Shown here one piece after another: positions 32,671-44,928 of a stretch of 64,000 nt of DNA. The stretch comes from Homarus americanus (taxonomy: Eukaryota > Arthropoda > Malacostraca > Decapoda > Nephropidae), in NCBI RefSeq assembly GCF_018991925.1, contig NW_024722158.1, positions 2,083,673 to 2,147,672 on the forward strand, written 5' to 3'. Below the pieces are notes generated by a model, which worked only from the letters and a program-made list of their open reading frames with translations, had not been told where the DNA came from and searched no databases. The first letter of the stretch is position 1; the number at the start of each line of letters is the position of its first letter. The position numbers and the translations under genes were made by a program.

Positions 32671-34069
32671 AGTTTGTGAAGGGATCGAACATGTCAAATT
32701 TACTTTTGCAGCATTTAATGCATTAACTAATGTTAACACCCAATCAGCATACTCACATGTCTCACTACACTGGTAACATACTACACACACAAACACAGGC
32801 ACTCCAACAAAACAATAACAATCCACAAGCATTGATCACCATATACAGTACATAAGTTACACAGCTTGACACACGTTGACCTATTACTTCTGTTATCGCC
32901 ACTCACAAATTGTGTGTGCCAGCCACATGTTAAGTGAAGAAACTGTTTCCAACTCAGAATAGATTACTAAGCGAGAAGGAGCTGGTAGGAGCTGAAACTG
33001 CCTGAGGGACAAGGGACAATCTATCGCCTTCTACTGCAGGACATTATATTTGTTCTCGTTGGTCTAACCCTAGACCCCAAAACGTGAGTGTGATTGTGAA
33101 CTGTTGAATCCTTTGAGAACTCTAAATAACTTTAATAAGTGTAATTATGTACTGTATATTGATCGTATTATTCAAAGTGTGTCCTGATGTACCAGCAGTT
33201 GTTATATATGAATTGTATTCAACAGGTTTTGACCGAATTATACTCATCGCGTCAACGACAAGGGTCTTATTGTCCTGCACAAACCAAAATCGCTCCTATG
33301 AGCGATCACAACTTCCATTATACACATCCCAGGAAATGTCTAAAAAATCAATTTAATAAACGTTTCTGCTGTATTTTAGACCGTTTGATTTCTTCTTTTA
33401 ACTGCCTTCAGATGGCAGGAAATGCTGTCACAAACAGTCTAAATTAAAAAAAAAATCCGGGGAGCATGCCCCCGTACCCCCCAAAACTCGCGCCTTCGGA
33501 GCTCATGGTTCTATAGAACTTTGGGCTAAGCTCTCAATGTCCTGAAGGTCTAGCAACTGTCCTGTTCCAAACCAGCAGCCTAAACGACCCAGAACCCCTT
33601 ACTCCTTCACATTTGCTCCACGGTAGGATATTGCATACCTATCCAATACCTCCCCATTATAATGAATACCTGCCATAACCCCATAATCGTCAACAACTAA
33701 ATGAGCGTCAACTGTATTTAAATAAAGGTTTATCATTTTGGCAAAATATTTGGCGTTCTGGGTATTTAACTTCATTAAAGGAAAGTTAACCTCAAAAGGG
33801 AGATAAAACTAAGACTTTCGAGCAAAACATTAAAGTAGTTGACGTGTGCCTAGTTCAAGATACCAGAAGTAGGGATCACTAGCCACTGGCCAGGATCATA
33901 GAGACTTACCTTGATGATAGTGACCAAATTAGGGTTGTAAAACTTAAAACTATAATGGGGGAAAGCAATTCGTTCAATCAAGTATCAAGGCATGGGTACA
34001 CGAAGTGATAGTGTCTCCTCTGGACGCCGGTTAGACCTGTATTAACGTTCATAGAGGTCGAACCCACAT
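32671..34069. other. gene-free region, probable hAT 3' flank in part
   Basis: No gene. Around 33,450-33,500 the near-palindromic CCGGGGAGCATGCCCCCG followed by a C run is a word often seen near the ends of ZMYM-type hAT elements, so the hAT relic may extend to about 33,530. The remaining sequence to 34,069 has no recognisable content. Confidence 0.4.
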
Positions 34070-34311
34070 CTTTTTTACCTTTTGCTTTTATCCTCTTCGC
34101 CACTGATCGGCTCATTAGCCGCTTGGGCGGTCGGTCAAGTCTTTGTTAGCACTGTTGGCAAGTAGTGGTCATGTACTGACTTCTGAATATATCGGAACCT
34201 GCTCCACTGTTGGTCAAATCTGTCCTTGAATGAGCTCACGTTCGGTGCCGTCACAACACTCTGGCTGATTGTTCCAAGAGTTCACAATTCTCATTCCGAA
34301 AAAGATTGTCC
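34070..34311 (-). mobile_element. LINE 3' end fragment
   Basis: Matches 39,240-39,480: TTTTATCCTCTTCGCCACTG, GGCTC.TTAGCCGCTTG and the C-terminal coding sequence corresponding to the LP..V..A..SFK..LDK part of the CR1/jockey-like LINE. It stops exactly where LTR family A begins at 34,312. Confidence 0.8.
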
Positions 34312-35160
34312 TGTACTGACCACGGTTGTACATGTTATTTAACGTAAAATCAGACGATTCATATTTCGCTCAATAGGCCATAAAACATGTAGCTGTAACT
34401 TCTTTATTGAGTTCTCCACTTGAGACGTCAGTTTTCTCACCATTTCAGTACGCCTGAGTCTTTCGTTTTCTCTCACGTACCACCAAGACTCTGATGTTCC
34501 TTAGTATCTCATATCGTGTTATGAAATTTGAAATTTCAACTGAATACATACATGTTAGACTAAATTATATATGTCTGATTACACATGAAACATTCAAGAT
34601 CTCTTGTGAGTGATGTTGAAAGCTTCAACTGTATTTATTGTAAATTTGACAAATAATTTGGTGTAGAGTCTGCCAGTAGAAGTGACGAATCCCTGACCTC
34701 GTCCTTAGGGACGCCCTGAGTGTTAAAATTGCTACTGAAGTTAGATCATTTTGATTCATAATCATCAGAGAATCTGATGTTTGTATTTGAATTATTGTCA
34801 GTTTTACATTTTAGAAAGTAATTAGTATCCTGAAAAGAATATATCAGTTTTCTTATCTCCAAGATCTATCGGCAAGCTCTCAGTAGGCCCTTGTCTGTAT
34901 TTTGATAAGGTCATAAAAAAGACCATATCAGTTTGTGCGTTTGACGTCCATTACACTATTGCCTGGTAAGCTCAAACTCTGATTAGATTGTAACAATTTA
35001 TGGAAGAAATTGATCTGACCCATGACATGGATTTTCGTAGCCAAATGTATAGCAACTGATTTAAATGAAATGTATGTCAATGTGTGAATTGTCCGTTTGG
35101 CATGCCTGAGTTGCCAGTTTGCCTCGTATATAAACTGGTGCCACAAGGACCTAGAGGGAC
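34312..35160 (+). mobile_element. LTR family A, copy 3, 3' truncated
   Basis: Starts TGTACTGACCACGG and follows the family through the TATATAA area near 35,131 (compare 2,991 and 27,770), after which homology ends at about 35,160. Lacks the 3' half of the LTR. Confidence 0.7.
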
Positions 35161-35220
35161 CCCCTCCCCCTAACATAATATGCCCCAAGAAAACATCAAA
35201 TAGAACTATTAAGTGTTACC

Positions 35221-35631
35221 CAAAGGTGGGCAGTTGCGCCACACATTTTTCCAGAGAGTTGCGGAACTGGTTGCGGCACAACTTTTACAAGCATTTTCAA
35301 GCGCAAGTGCAGCGCACAAAATTTTTCGGCAATATTTGAAAATTCGAACACGAAAGCGCATTACAAAAATTTCTGTTTCTGGCGGAATGATTCAGCGTAC
35401 ACATGATACAGGTCAGGCAGCATATTTCTGAACTATAAACCAGATGACACCCCACCCCCCTCCCCCCCATCCGTCGCTCCCTCACTCCCCTTCCCTTGCT
35501 GTACTTGCCAGATTTCATCTTTCAAATAAACTCTAGAAACTAGAGTTAATGTGAAAGATGAAATTTGGCAACTGCAGCAGTGTTGTGGTTGCGGTTGCGG
35601 CGTAAAAAAAAGTCGTGGGTGCTCACTTTTG
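35221..35631. mobile_element. non-autonomous hAT element (MITE), 8-bp TSD
   Basis: 411-bp element with ends CAAAGGTGGGCA and, on the other strand, CAAAAGTGAGCA (10 of 12 identical), flanked by GTGTTACC at 35,213-35,220 and 35,632-35,639. An 8-bp TSD and ends starting CA are the signature of hAT transposons. No transposase. Contains the hairpin at 35,505-35,571. Confidence 0.85.
35505..35571. other. 32-bp inverted repeat, 3-nt loop
   Basis: Arms 35,505-35,536 and 35,540-35,571 pair at 29 of 32 positions around the loop AAA; one mismatch becomes G-U in RNA. It lies in the right half of the hAT MITE. Confidence 0.85.
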
Positions 35632-35641
35632 GTGTTACCCA

Positions 35642-36459
35642 GGTCCCGACTTTATTCAATTCAGTGTTCATAGTTCTCATCACGGAATGGAGATCTGCAT
35701 TACTGGCATAGAGATTACTATCGTCTGCAAATCAGTTGTGTTTAACGAGTGTGCCAGAGTGGACTTCGTTTATGTACAACAAGAACAGAACAGCGCCGAA
35801 AATGGAACCTTGAAGGACACCATACAAAAAATTGGTGAGGAGTCAGTAGATGATTATTATAGCAGACATACAGCTTCCTGTTAGACAGATATGAGGTAAA
35901 CCAATTGAGGGATAAGCCCCTAGTGCCGTAATGTTCAAGCTTTGACAGGAGGATGATATGGTCGACAGTATCTGGCTTTAGACAGGTCCAAGAATATTCC
36001 TACTGTGAAGTGACTCATCAAAGGAGTTTAAGATGTCATTAATAAAGGATAGTAGAGCACTCTCAGTTGACCTTCTAGCTCTAAGTCCTAACTGAGAGTC
36101 TGTATGGATGTTATTGACACTGTAGAAGGAATTTGGCCTACTACATGCTAACTTCTCCAGTATCTTATTTGGCTAGGAGGACTGATATGGGGCAGTAATT
36201 TTTGAGATGACCTTTATCCCCAATTTTGTTTATGCTAGGTGAGCTTTAGCAATTTGCAGCTATACCGGAACGACACCACTAGTGAAGGAGGAGTTACAAA
36301 TGTGTAATAAGATAGTAATAAGTGGGCTTCTTTCTTAATGATACTCCTTGGTATATTGTCGTCACCTGCTGCTGCATCTTTGGACAATTTTATGATGGTC
36401 AGTAATTAATCTGCCGTGACAGGGGATAAAAACAGCTCATTTTGCTGTCTGTTTTGCAG
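35642..36459 (-). pseudogene. LINE reverse transcriptase relic, downstream part
   Basis: Minus-strand, heavily decayed reverse transcriptase with recognisable blocks: a GVPQGSILGAVLF-like segment (around 35,805), an FADDSNL-like catalytic box (around 35,725), and the upstream NYRPIS-like region near 36,190. Multiple stops and shifts. It is cut at 36,460 by the compact LTR element and continues at 38,262. Confidence 0.65.
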
Positions 36460-36463
36460 GTAG

Positions 36464-38257
36464 TGTAGGAATTCGTGGTATAATGTTGTCTAGCACTCAG
36501 AATGGATGGAAACTCTAAGGTGGTTTTCTTGTATAATATAAGTTATATGATAGATAGTCTGGTGCTGGAGGTGCCGTGTGGTGAGGAGCTGCTCAGTAGA
36601 GACGTTCGGTGAGTAGCGTGTTGAAGGAGGTAGATGTGCAGGAGCTTCGTTAGAGAAGATGTTGCCTGTTGCTGGTCTCCTGGTTGAATGAAAGTTGGAC
36701 AGCGAGGAGCTTGCTGGAGGAGGTGTTGCGTGTTCAGGAAGATGGGCCAGAATGAATCTCAATGGAGAGACAGAGCTTATATACCCAGCAGCCGTGAGTC
36801 ATCTATGAGTCATGTTGGGAAAACCCGAGAAAGTCGCAGGTCTTTGGTTCCGTTGCTAAGATACTGCGGCATCTGGTGACGCCCCCGCCTTGCCGCTAGT
36901 TTGGTTGCTAGGGAAGATGGTAGCAGCTGGTGGCTGCGGCTAAGCAGTTGTAGTGGAAACGTCCACTACAATACTCCCCCTTCCCTCCAGACGGTGTAGG
37001 AGACTTGTTGTCTGTAGAGTTGCTTAGCACATGTGAGGCAGACCGGGCGGTGCATGCCTCATGTGAGACAACGGCGGTGGCGTGAATGAGCCGGTCGCTG
37101 AATACAACTGTCAATATACACACCACCTGTGGGAAGAGAGAGGTAGGAAAAGGGTGTGTGGAGGCGATGAATGTTGTACTTCCTTCACGACAGGTACAGA
37201 GTCGTCAGATGCGCCTGCTGGGGTGTGTGTGGGCCTGGGTCAGGAGCAGGGGCTGCGTCAGCAGAAGCGGATTAGGGCTCGTGACAGCAGCTGGGTCCAC
37301 GACAGCAGCAGGGTGCAGGACATTAGCAGGGAGTACCTGAGGGAGAAAAGAGGGTGTGTGTGGGCCTGGGTCAGGAGCAGGGGCTGCGTCAGCAGAAGCG
37401 GATTAGGGCTCGTGACAGCAGCTGGGTCCACGACAGCAGCAGGGTGCAGGACATTAGCAGGGAGTACCTGAGGGAGAAAAGAGGGGTGTGTGGGTCCGCA
37501 CTCAGGAACAGAGGCCGCGTCAGGGACGGCAGGGGTTACTGCTGGGCCGGGGTCGGCGTCTGAGGCAGAACGGGTGTGCTGGGGTCGGTAGGATGTGGTG
37601 CTTGGGGCAGGAAGAGGAGCTGGTGTCTGCTTAGAGTAGCAGAGCTGCTTCTGTGTGGATAAGCCATTCTTCCATGCTGCTTGGAGACTGGGAGCGTGAT
37701 CAGTTTCTCCTCCATCCTGTGTGAGTGCGAAACTCCGGGAGTCACCATTTGTAGGGTTTTCGTGATATAATGTTGTCTAGCACTCAGGATGGATGGAAAC
37801 TCTAAGGTGGTTTTCTTGTATAATATAAGTTATATGATAGACAGTCTGGTGCTGGAGGTGCCGTGTGGTGAGGAGCTGCTCAGTGGAGACGTTCGGTGAG
37901 TAGCGTGTTGAAGGAGGTAGATGTGCAGGAGCTTCGTTAGAGAAGATGTTGCCTGTTGCTGGTCTCCTGGTTGAATGAAAGTTGGACAGCGAGGAGCTTG
38001 CTGGAGGAGGTGTTGCGTGTTCAGGAAGATGGGCCAGAATGAATCTCAATGGAGAGACAGAGCTTATATACCCAGCAACCGTGAGTCATCTATGAGTCAT
38101 GTTGGGAAAACCCGAGAAAGTCGCAGGTCTTTGGTTCCGTTGTTAAGATACTGCGGCATCTGGTGACGCCCCAGCCTTGCCGCTAGTTTGGTTGCTAGGG
38201 AAGGTGGTAGCAGCTGGTGGCTGCGGCTACGCAGTTGTAGTGGAGACGTCCACTACA
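36464..38257 (-). mobile_element. compact LTR retrotransposon (family F), TSD GTAG
   Basis: 1,794-bp minus-strand element. LTRs 36,464-36,970 (507 bp) and 37,750-38,257 (508 bp) differ at roughly a dozen positions by eye. Internal part 779 bp. In element orientation: LTR TGTAGTGGA..CCTACA, then AATGGTGACTCCCGGAG (leader), and a purine run GGAGGGAAGGGGGAG just before the 3' LTR. GTAG at 36,460-36,463 and 38,258-38,261 is the target duplication, in a LINE relic. No reverse transcriptase or integrase: a TRIM/LARD-like size class, mobilised in trans. Confidence 0.92.
37221..37483. repeat. 131-bp tandem duplication inside the compact element
   Basis: GGGTGTGTGTGGGCCTGGGT starts at 37,221 and again at 37,352, and the two units are essentially identical. 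The relative at 28,178-28,886 has one unit, so this is a private duplication that changes the reading frame (131 is not a multiple of three). Confidence 0.9.
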
Positions 38258-38261
38258 GTAG

Positions 38262-38700
38262 GCTCTAAATTCTGCATGGTGATTAGGGGTGCATGTTATT
38301 TTGCCAACATTAATAAAATAATCATTGAAGTGGTTGGTAATGAGGGAGGATTCCGTTACAACTGATTCTGACTGGAGCTTATTTTTGTATAATAGCTGTG
38401 TCTGGCATTTTTAACTGCTTGAGTTACTCTATTTCTGATACTTCGGTAAAAATCACCGAAAGTTACAGATCTTCTTGCAAATTTTCTTTGGAGTATGTGT
38501 TTTCTTTTGTCATTGCCCTGATTTCACTTGTAATACAGGGTTTGGAGATAGCTACAGTTTTTACTAACTTAGTCTTGAGGAGGAAATATTTATCAAAGCA
38601 GGCATTGAAGATGTAAGAGAAGCTGCAGCAGATTACGTTAGGGTTGTTGGAGGCATAGATATGACAAATTCTTTGATGGCTTTAAGTTAAAGAAATATAA
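38262..38700 (-). pseudogene. LINE relic, upstream linker part
   Basis: Continuation of the LINE at 35,642-36,459 on the other side of the compact element. On the minus strand it resembles the linker between endonuclease and reverse transcriptase. No full motif survives, so the call rests mainly on position and direction. Confidence 0.45.
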
Positions 38701-38779
38701 CCTCAGTTACGAATGATCATGGTGTAACTGCACAAGAGCAGGATCGGTGAACCTTATCAGGCTTTGCTAGCTCAGAACA

Positions 38780-39113
38780 CATCGTAAGTACAGTTTTCAC
38801 TAAAATTAAATATAGTTGAAGCTTTCAACATATATGTACTGATTCTTGAATGTTTCAGCTATAAGTGGATACCCCCCTCCCTGTATATATATCTAACGGT
38901 TACACAGACGTATTCGCTCGTAAATTTAAAATTACAAATATCAACTAGTATTTCTTGTGAGTTGACTCATAAGCATGATAGGAAACATACAGTACATCTT
39001 AGTGGGGACTCAAACACATTATAGCTACATGTTTTATAGACTATTGAGCGTAATATGAATCATATGACCTTAAGTTAACTAACATGTACGAATGTGATCA
39101 GTACAGTGAGTGT
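38780..39113 (-). mobile_element. LTR family A fragment, minus strand
   Basis: Reverse complement contains GATTCATATTACGCTCAATAG, ACATGTAGCTATAAT and GTTGAAAGCTTCAACT in family A order. Only about 330 bp of the 5' part remain, and it borders the 28-bp minisatellite. Confidence 0.65.
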
Positions 39114-39231
39114 GTCAGACTAGTAATCGCTGGGTAATTTCTGTCTCACCGCAATTACTAAATTATCTATGTCTCACCACAATTACTGAGTAGTCTATGT
39201 CTCTCCACAAATACTGTGTCATCTATGTCTC
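39114..39231. repeat. 28-bp minisatellite, left piece
   Basis: About four diverged copies of the unit that forms the large array at 41,597-42,275 (core CACAATTACTGA.TCATCTATGT). Separated from it by the LINE. Confidence 0.85.
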
Positions 39232-41598
39232 TTTACTTTACTTTTACTTTTATCCTCTTCGCCACTGATCGGCTCGTTAGCCGCTTGAGCATTCGGTCAC
39301 GTCTCTGTTACGCGCTGTTGGCAAATACTGGGCCTGCACTGACTTCTGAATGTTATAGGAACCTGCGCCAGTGCTTGTCAAGTCTGGTCTTGAAAGAGCT
39401 TATACTCGGTGCCTTCACAACACACTCTGGCAGGTTGTTCAACGAGTTCACAACTCTCACTCCGAAAAAATTTGCCCTCACATTTTTCTGGATTTGTGGC
39501 TTCTTCAACCTTAAGCTGTGACTCTTTGTGGGGCTAGCGTCCGTCAGCTCCAGGTAAGAACAGTCGACTGAGTAGTGCCCTTTGAGATGTTTATACACCT
39601 CAATTAGGTTCCCCCATGCCCGTCTGTAGTACAGTATAAGCTTGGCAATTGCAGGCGCTCTAATCTCTCTAGGTAACTGAGGTGCCGAAGTGCCGGCACC
39701 AGTCTGGTCGCCCTCCTTTGGACATTTTCCATCAACTGACAGTCCCCAGCATATCTCGGGGACCAGACGGGGTGACAATACTCCAGGCAGAGAAGCACCT
39801 CATTCTTGTAGATCGTTACGAGCGATGGACCGTCTAGATATCTAAACGACCTTCTTATAATACCTAATAATTTAGTTGATTGCTCCACCTTCTTCTCATA
39901 ATGGCCAAAGAATTTAAGTTCATTGTCAGCATATACAACCAGGTCCTTTTCTCATTCAGTCTCAATTATGGCAGTTTCTCCGTCCCGTTGGGACATATGA
40001 TACGTCTCCATACCTTTGGTTACGTCCGAGGTGCAGCCTCTTACACTTAGTGAAATTGAATCTTACCAGCCATTTCTTCGACTATTCTTGAAACTCACAG
40101 AGATCTTTCTGCAGTTTTTCACAGTATAGCTTCTGGCATGTCATTAATGAAGCAAGCAAACAACAGCGGGCCCAGTACACTGCCCTGTGGTACCCCGCTT
40201 GTCACGGGTACACATGACGATTTTGTGCCATTAATCACTACACACTGCTTGCGATCATAGAGAAAGTCTCCGATTAACTGTTTAATGCTTCCGCTTTGTC
40301 GTGGTCAGAATCTGCATAACTACCATCTTCAAGCCGCAGGTCCGATACTCCTACTCATGTTTTTAATTTCGACTTTGCGTAGCGGTAAAACACCTTTAGG
40401 TTTGACTTGACCTCTCTTGCAATCCACCTCTGGAATTCCTTTTCAGCCCTTCTACACTCTATCTTTGCTTGGTTTCATGCTCTTGCGTACATCCTCCTGT
40501 CCTGCTCATCGTTTGTCCTATCCCATGACTTAAATTTCTGAGGGGGTTTTCTTAATTTTTTCGACCGCCGCACATTTCATGTGTAGCGGTCTCCTTGTAT
40601 TCCTGGAGGCACTGGGTTTGGTCTTGGATACATATTTCTCGATCAAATGGTTTACTCAAGTGGCTGATATTCAGCATAGTGTCTGCGTTCTTATACCTAA
40701 GTGATTCAAGCCAGTGGATACCCCTCATCTCCTTCCTCATCCCACCATAATTTCCAATGTAATATTTGAACATTGGCCTGGTTTTGTCGTGAACCAAGTA
40801 ACAGTTAAATCTGAACGACAACTTTACGTGGTGGCTGGTGCCAACGGGGGCTAGGTGTTCCAGGCTGGCCACCATACCCTTCTCGTTTGTTATGATGAGG
40901 TCCAGTGGCTTGGGTGTTTGCTCCCCTCTGTAATGAGTCGGGTCCTTAACATGTTGGAACAGAAAATTATCTCAAAGTGTCTATGAAAAAGAGTAGCGGG
41001 GCTATTTAGGTCATTTAGCGTGGATTGTTTTCCTCAGTCGATGTCGCCATAGTTTAAGTCCCCCATGACAATGAGGTGGCAAGGGTTGAGCACCGTTGCG
41101 TTGTCTATTAATCTCTTAAGTACTTTTGGATTAATAAGCTTCAGTTTAGGGATCTGTAGATACACCCGACAATAAGTAAGTCTCACCTTTAATTTAATTT
41201 TACACAGCTTTGATTTTTCAAAAACATCCTCTCACTGTACCCTCTCCTGGCTGGCTCTAAGGTCTTGCTTAGCATAGATAACCACACCCTTTATGCTAGT
41301 TGCTTGAGAAAGGCCCGTAAATGAGTCATATCCGCCAATACTGAACTCACATTCTACCGGGTCGATTCTCCTGTTCTTGTACAACAGTTCTACAACATCT
41401 ACTATACCTGTACATCGCTCCTTGCTAAGTTTTTTGCCTTGTCGAATAACTTCCCATTTCTTATCTTCACTCACTAGTGTGATCCCGAGGGGCGAGGATT
41501 GTCTTTCTACTTTTTTCCTAGCTTCCTCACATCCTGAGGAGGGAAGGGGGGAGGGGGGTGGCATATTCAGAACCTCTGTACAAATATTCTCAAGCACC
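39232..41598 (-). mobile_element. CR1/jockey-like LINE with internal deletion
   Basis: Minus-strand element inserted in the 28-bp minisatellite. 5' part (41,598-41,230): endonuclease-side coding sequence with LLYKNRRIDPVECEFSIGGYDSFTG. Next 40,875-40,552: C-terminal endonuclease and linker, with an HLGDLNYGDID-like box near 41,050. At 40,310-40,130 an [21 protein letters not shown] block follows directly, so the palm segment ahead of it is deleted. 39,888-39,604: EQSTKLLGIIRRSFRYLD..YCHPVWSP. 39,778-39,353: C-terminus with NSLNNLPECVV and FKTRLDKHW. Many stops. Fragments of the same family are at 5,273-5,550 and 34,070-34,311. Confidence 0.8.
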
Positions 41599-42275
41599 AC
41601 AATTACTAAGTCATCTATGTTTTACAACAATTACCGAGTCATTTATGTTTTACCACAACTATTGAATCATCTATGATTTTACTACAGTTATTGAATCATC
41701 AATGTCTTACCGCAATTACAGAGTCATTTTTGTCTTACCACAATTACTGAGTCATCTATGTCTAACCACAATTACTGAGGTATCTATGTCCAACCACAAT
41801 TACTGAGTCATCAATGTCTTACCACAATTACTGAGTTATCTATGTCTTACCACAATTACTGAGTCATCAATGTCTTACCACAATTACTGAATCATCTGTG
41901 TCTTACCACAATTACTGAATCATCTGTGTCTTACCACAATTACTGAGTCATCTATGTCTTACCACAATTACTGAATCATCTGTGTCTTACCACAATTACT
42001 GAATCATCTATGTCCTACCACAATTACTGAGTTCATCAATGTCTTACCACAATTACTGAATCATCTGTGTCTTACCACAATTACTGAGTCATCAATATCT
42101 TACCACAATTACTGAATCATCTATGTCTTACCACAATTACTGAATCATCTATGTCTTACCACAATTACTGAATCATCTATGTCTTACCACAATTACTGAA
42201 TCATCTATGTCTTACCACAATTACTGAGTTATCGATGTCTTACCACAATTACTGAGTTATCGATGTCTTACCCCG
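41597..42275. repeat. 28-bp minisatellite, main array
   Basis: About 24 copies of a 28-bp unit with core CTTACCACAATTACTGA then TCATCTATGT. Two main unit types, GAATCATCTGTG and GAGTCATCAATG, alternate irregularly; the middle is most uniform. Confidence 0.95.
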
Positions 42276-42289
42276 CATCGTAAGGTTCA

Positions 42290-44299
42290 CTCAAACCACT
42301 CCGGGCGAACTCGTTTTATTTTGGAAAGCACTGTTTTCGGCTTAGCTCTATACGATGGTAGTTGATAATATCCTTACTACACTGCAAATAAGGTTGAAAG
42401 GCCTTTGAAAATAGGATAAAACTTCGATTTGTGGCAGCCAAGAAAGTATGGGCTTGACTTTCGTGTCGTCAAGTGCTGTAATATGCTGTGCTGATAATAT
42501 CTGCGTTATGACACAGACCAAGCTCAGGCTCCAAGCCTTGCTGGATGTATTTGCTTTGAGGACTGTGGAATGTGGTCTCATAATATTTGTTGACAAGACG
42601 AGGGTCCTCAATCCTCGTCCTGCTCACCCTCTGCCTCTTGACTTTAACATTAACAGCATGCCCTTGGAATTATGTAGCTCCTATAAATATCTTGGAGTTT
42701 GTGTGAATGATGCAAACATTATCGGCAACCCCTCAAAACCCTTGATGGCAAGAGCTATGGAATTAACATCACTTATGCTCGTACTTTCTATCTTCACTTC
42801 ATTCGTTCTGTAGTTGACTATCATGCTTTCCATCTTGTGACTATTCCGCCTAAACAACTCAACAGCCTTGAGGTAGTGCAAAATGAAGCCATGAGCATCA
42901 TTCTAGGATGCCCAAAATCAACCAGAATTGTAAACATGAGGAAAGAGCTCGGACTGCCCTCCCTATCTGAGAAGATAACTCTACTTAATACCATGTTTTG
43001 TGTCAAAGTTTTGAAGAACAATGGTCCCCAAACTACAGCTCAAACTGAGTTGATTTTCTATCTAAGTAATCCTGACTATCTCGCTAACCTTCCACAAAAG
43101 ACTCTCTTTGGGGCGTGGCTTCAAAAAAGTGTTGCAGATCTCTTGAAACTGAATGTCCCAATCACCCCAGACGAAGCCATTAATGCCATTCCTCCTTGGC
43201 TGGATATATCAGTTCCTATTAATTACACTCCTCTTGGTAGTAAGCAAATGTTAAACACCGATGTGATGAGATGTGTCACACTAGAAACTATTAACAGACA
43301 CAGAGACAGTATTAAATCAAGTTAATGTTATGCTTTTACTGATGGTTCTGTGCAGACAAACACGGGTAGAACAGGCTGTGCAATTTTAATATATAAAGAA
43401 AAAGAGATGATAGTGTCAAACAAGCAAAGGCCAATGAGGCATGTAAGAAAGAAAACGTTGACCGTGACCTTGGCCTTTCCAATGCTGTACTTAAAAACAT
43501 TCAAGTCAGAAGCGTGAACTCTGATCTAGAAGAACTGAGATATGCAGAGAGACCTGGCAGTTATAGCATTAGTAAATATGACAAATTTTGTGACGAGAGG
43601 TACCGGTATGGCCAGCATAAGGACAGAACCAAACAATGTGATGTAGTCGTGCCCAGAATTAGGCTAGGATACAGACACCTCTGGCAAGTTAGTAACGATG
43701 TACCCATACCGGAACACTCAGCATGATAAACCTTTAAAGCATACTCTTGAACACTATATTATTGAATGTGACACTGTCAGAGACTTCAGGCCACCTAGCT
43801 AATTGTATCGTGTACTTTGTAATCACTATATTGAATCGGGGGTACTTGGGGACATTCTTGCTGTTTATCCAAAATTTGCTAGCCCACACTAATTAGTCTT
43901 CAATTAGAATATGACTCCAATGTATATGAACCACTGTCTTGCATGGCAGTGAACAGTGACATCACCCACATGACTCTGACCTATATATACTACTCATGAA
44001 TATGATGCATTTCTCTGTGTACGAACCTCTGTCCTGCATGGCAGTGAACAGTGGCATTACCCACATGAATATGACCTATATATACTGTCAATGAATACGA
44101 TGTATTTCTTTGTGTACGAACCTCTGTCCTGCATGGCAGTGAACAGTGACATCACCCACATGTCTTTGTGTATGAACCTCTGTCCTGTGTGGCAGTGAGA
44201 AGTGATACTACCCTCAGTGTCAAGACCTGACTGAATTACTCAGAATAGGCAAACTGTACTTCAAGCTTTGTCAATAAATTTGTTAAACTAAAAAAAAAC
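42290..44299 (+). pseudogene. RNase H-bearing LINE relic (I/jockey-type), 3' half
   Basis: Plus-strand 5'-truncated element. 42,448-42,813: reverse transcriptase end with the catalytic box decayed to CADNICVMTQ (YADD expected), then VDKTRVLNP and SSYKYLGV. 42,837-43,325: thumb and connection with VVQNEAMSIILGCPKSTR. Around 43,330: YAFTDGSVQTNTGRTGCAI, the start of an RNase H domain with its catalytic Asp. 43,514-43,726 and beyond: RIRLGYRHLW, then a Cys/His-type KHTLEHYIIECD segment. Frame changes separate the parts. It ends with AATAAA and a short poly(A) near 44,274-44,299. Confidence 0.8.
43931..44215. repeat. tandem repeat in the LINE 3' untranslated region
   Basis: Imperfect units carrying CTCTGTCCTGCATGGCAGTGAACAGTG..ATCACCCACATG recur at about 43,932, 44,028, 44,119 and, more diverged, 44,173; spacing is 54-96 bp because parts are deleted. 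Confidence 0.75.
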
Positions 44300-44365
44300 T
44301 ACACTCTGATATCGATTAAAGTAAAAAAAAAGCCATAAGCTGGTGGGAGTTTTGTTGCTTCAAGT

Positions 44366-44928
44366 TGTAATCACCACGGTCATACACGTCAGTTAAAGTA
44401 AAATCAGACGATTCATATTACGCTCAATAGCCCACAAAACGTGTAGCTATGCCTTCTTTATTGAGTTTCCCATCTAAGGCATCCGTTTTCTCATCCCTTC
44501 ATGACGCCTGAGTCCTCCGTTTTCCCATTTTCTCTGACTTCCTGAAACCAACTCTCTATAAAGTGAATTTGAATATGAGAGAGGACACCATTGTTTTGAG
44601 TCAACTTAGAGATGTCTGAAGACAGTTAAAGCATACAAGATCCTTTGTGAGTGATGTTGAAAGCTTTAACTGTCTTTATTGTTAGTAACACTTGTTAAGT
44701 AAGTGGGTGTCGAGTCTGCCAGTACGAATGGCGTCCCATGATATTGTCCCTGGGGATAGCCAAGAAATTGCAATTGCATCTGAAGTTAGATTATTTTGTT
44801 GCCCAAACATCAGAGAATCTTATGTTTGTAGTTTAGTTAGTGTCAGTTATCTATTTAAGAAAGTCATTAATCTCCTGAACTATTCTGTCAACCTGTATAA
44901 TCTCCAAAAACTGAGATATCCCTGTGAA
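44366..44928 (+). mobile_element. LTR family A, copy 4, 3' truncated
   Basis: Starts TGTAATCACCACGG and follows copy 1 through the TCTCCTGAACTATTCTGTCAAC segment. At about 44,928 it switches to family B. Confidence 0.7.

Noticed and set aside
39114..42275. LINE and 28-bp repeat as one gene locus
   Set aside because: The repeat continues on both sides of the LINE, so the LINE is an insertion and nothing host-coded remains.
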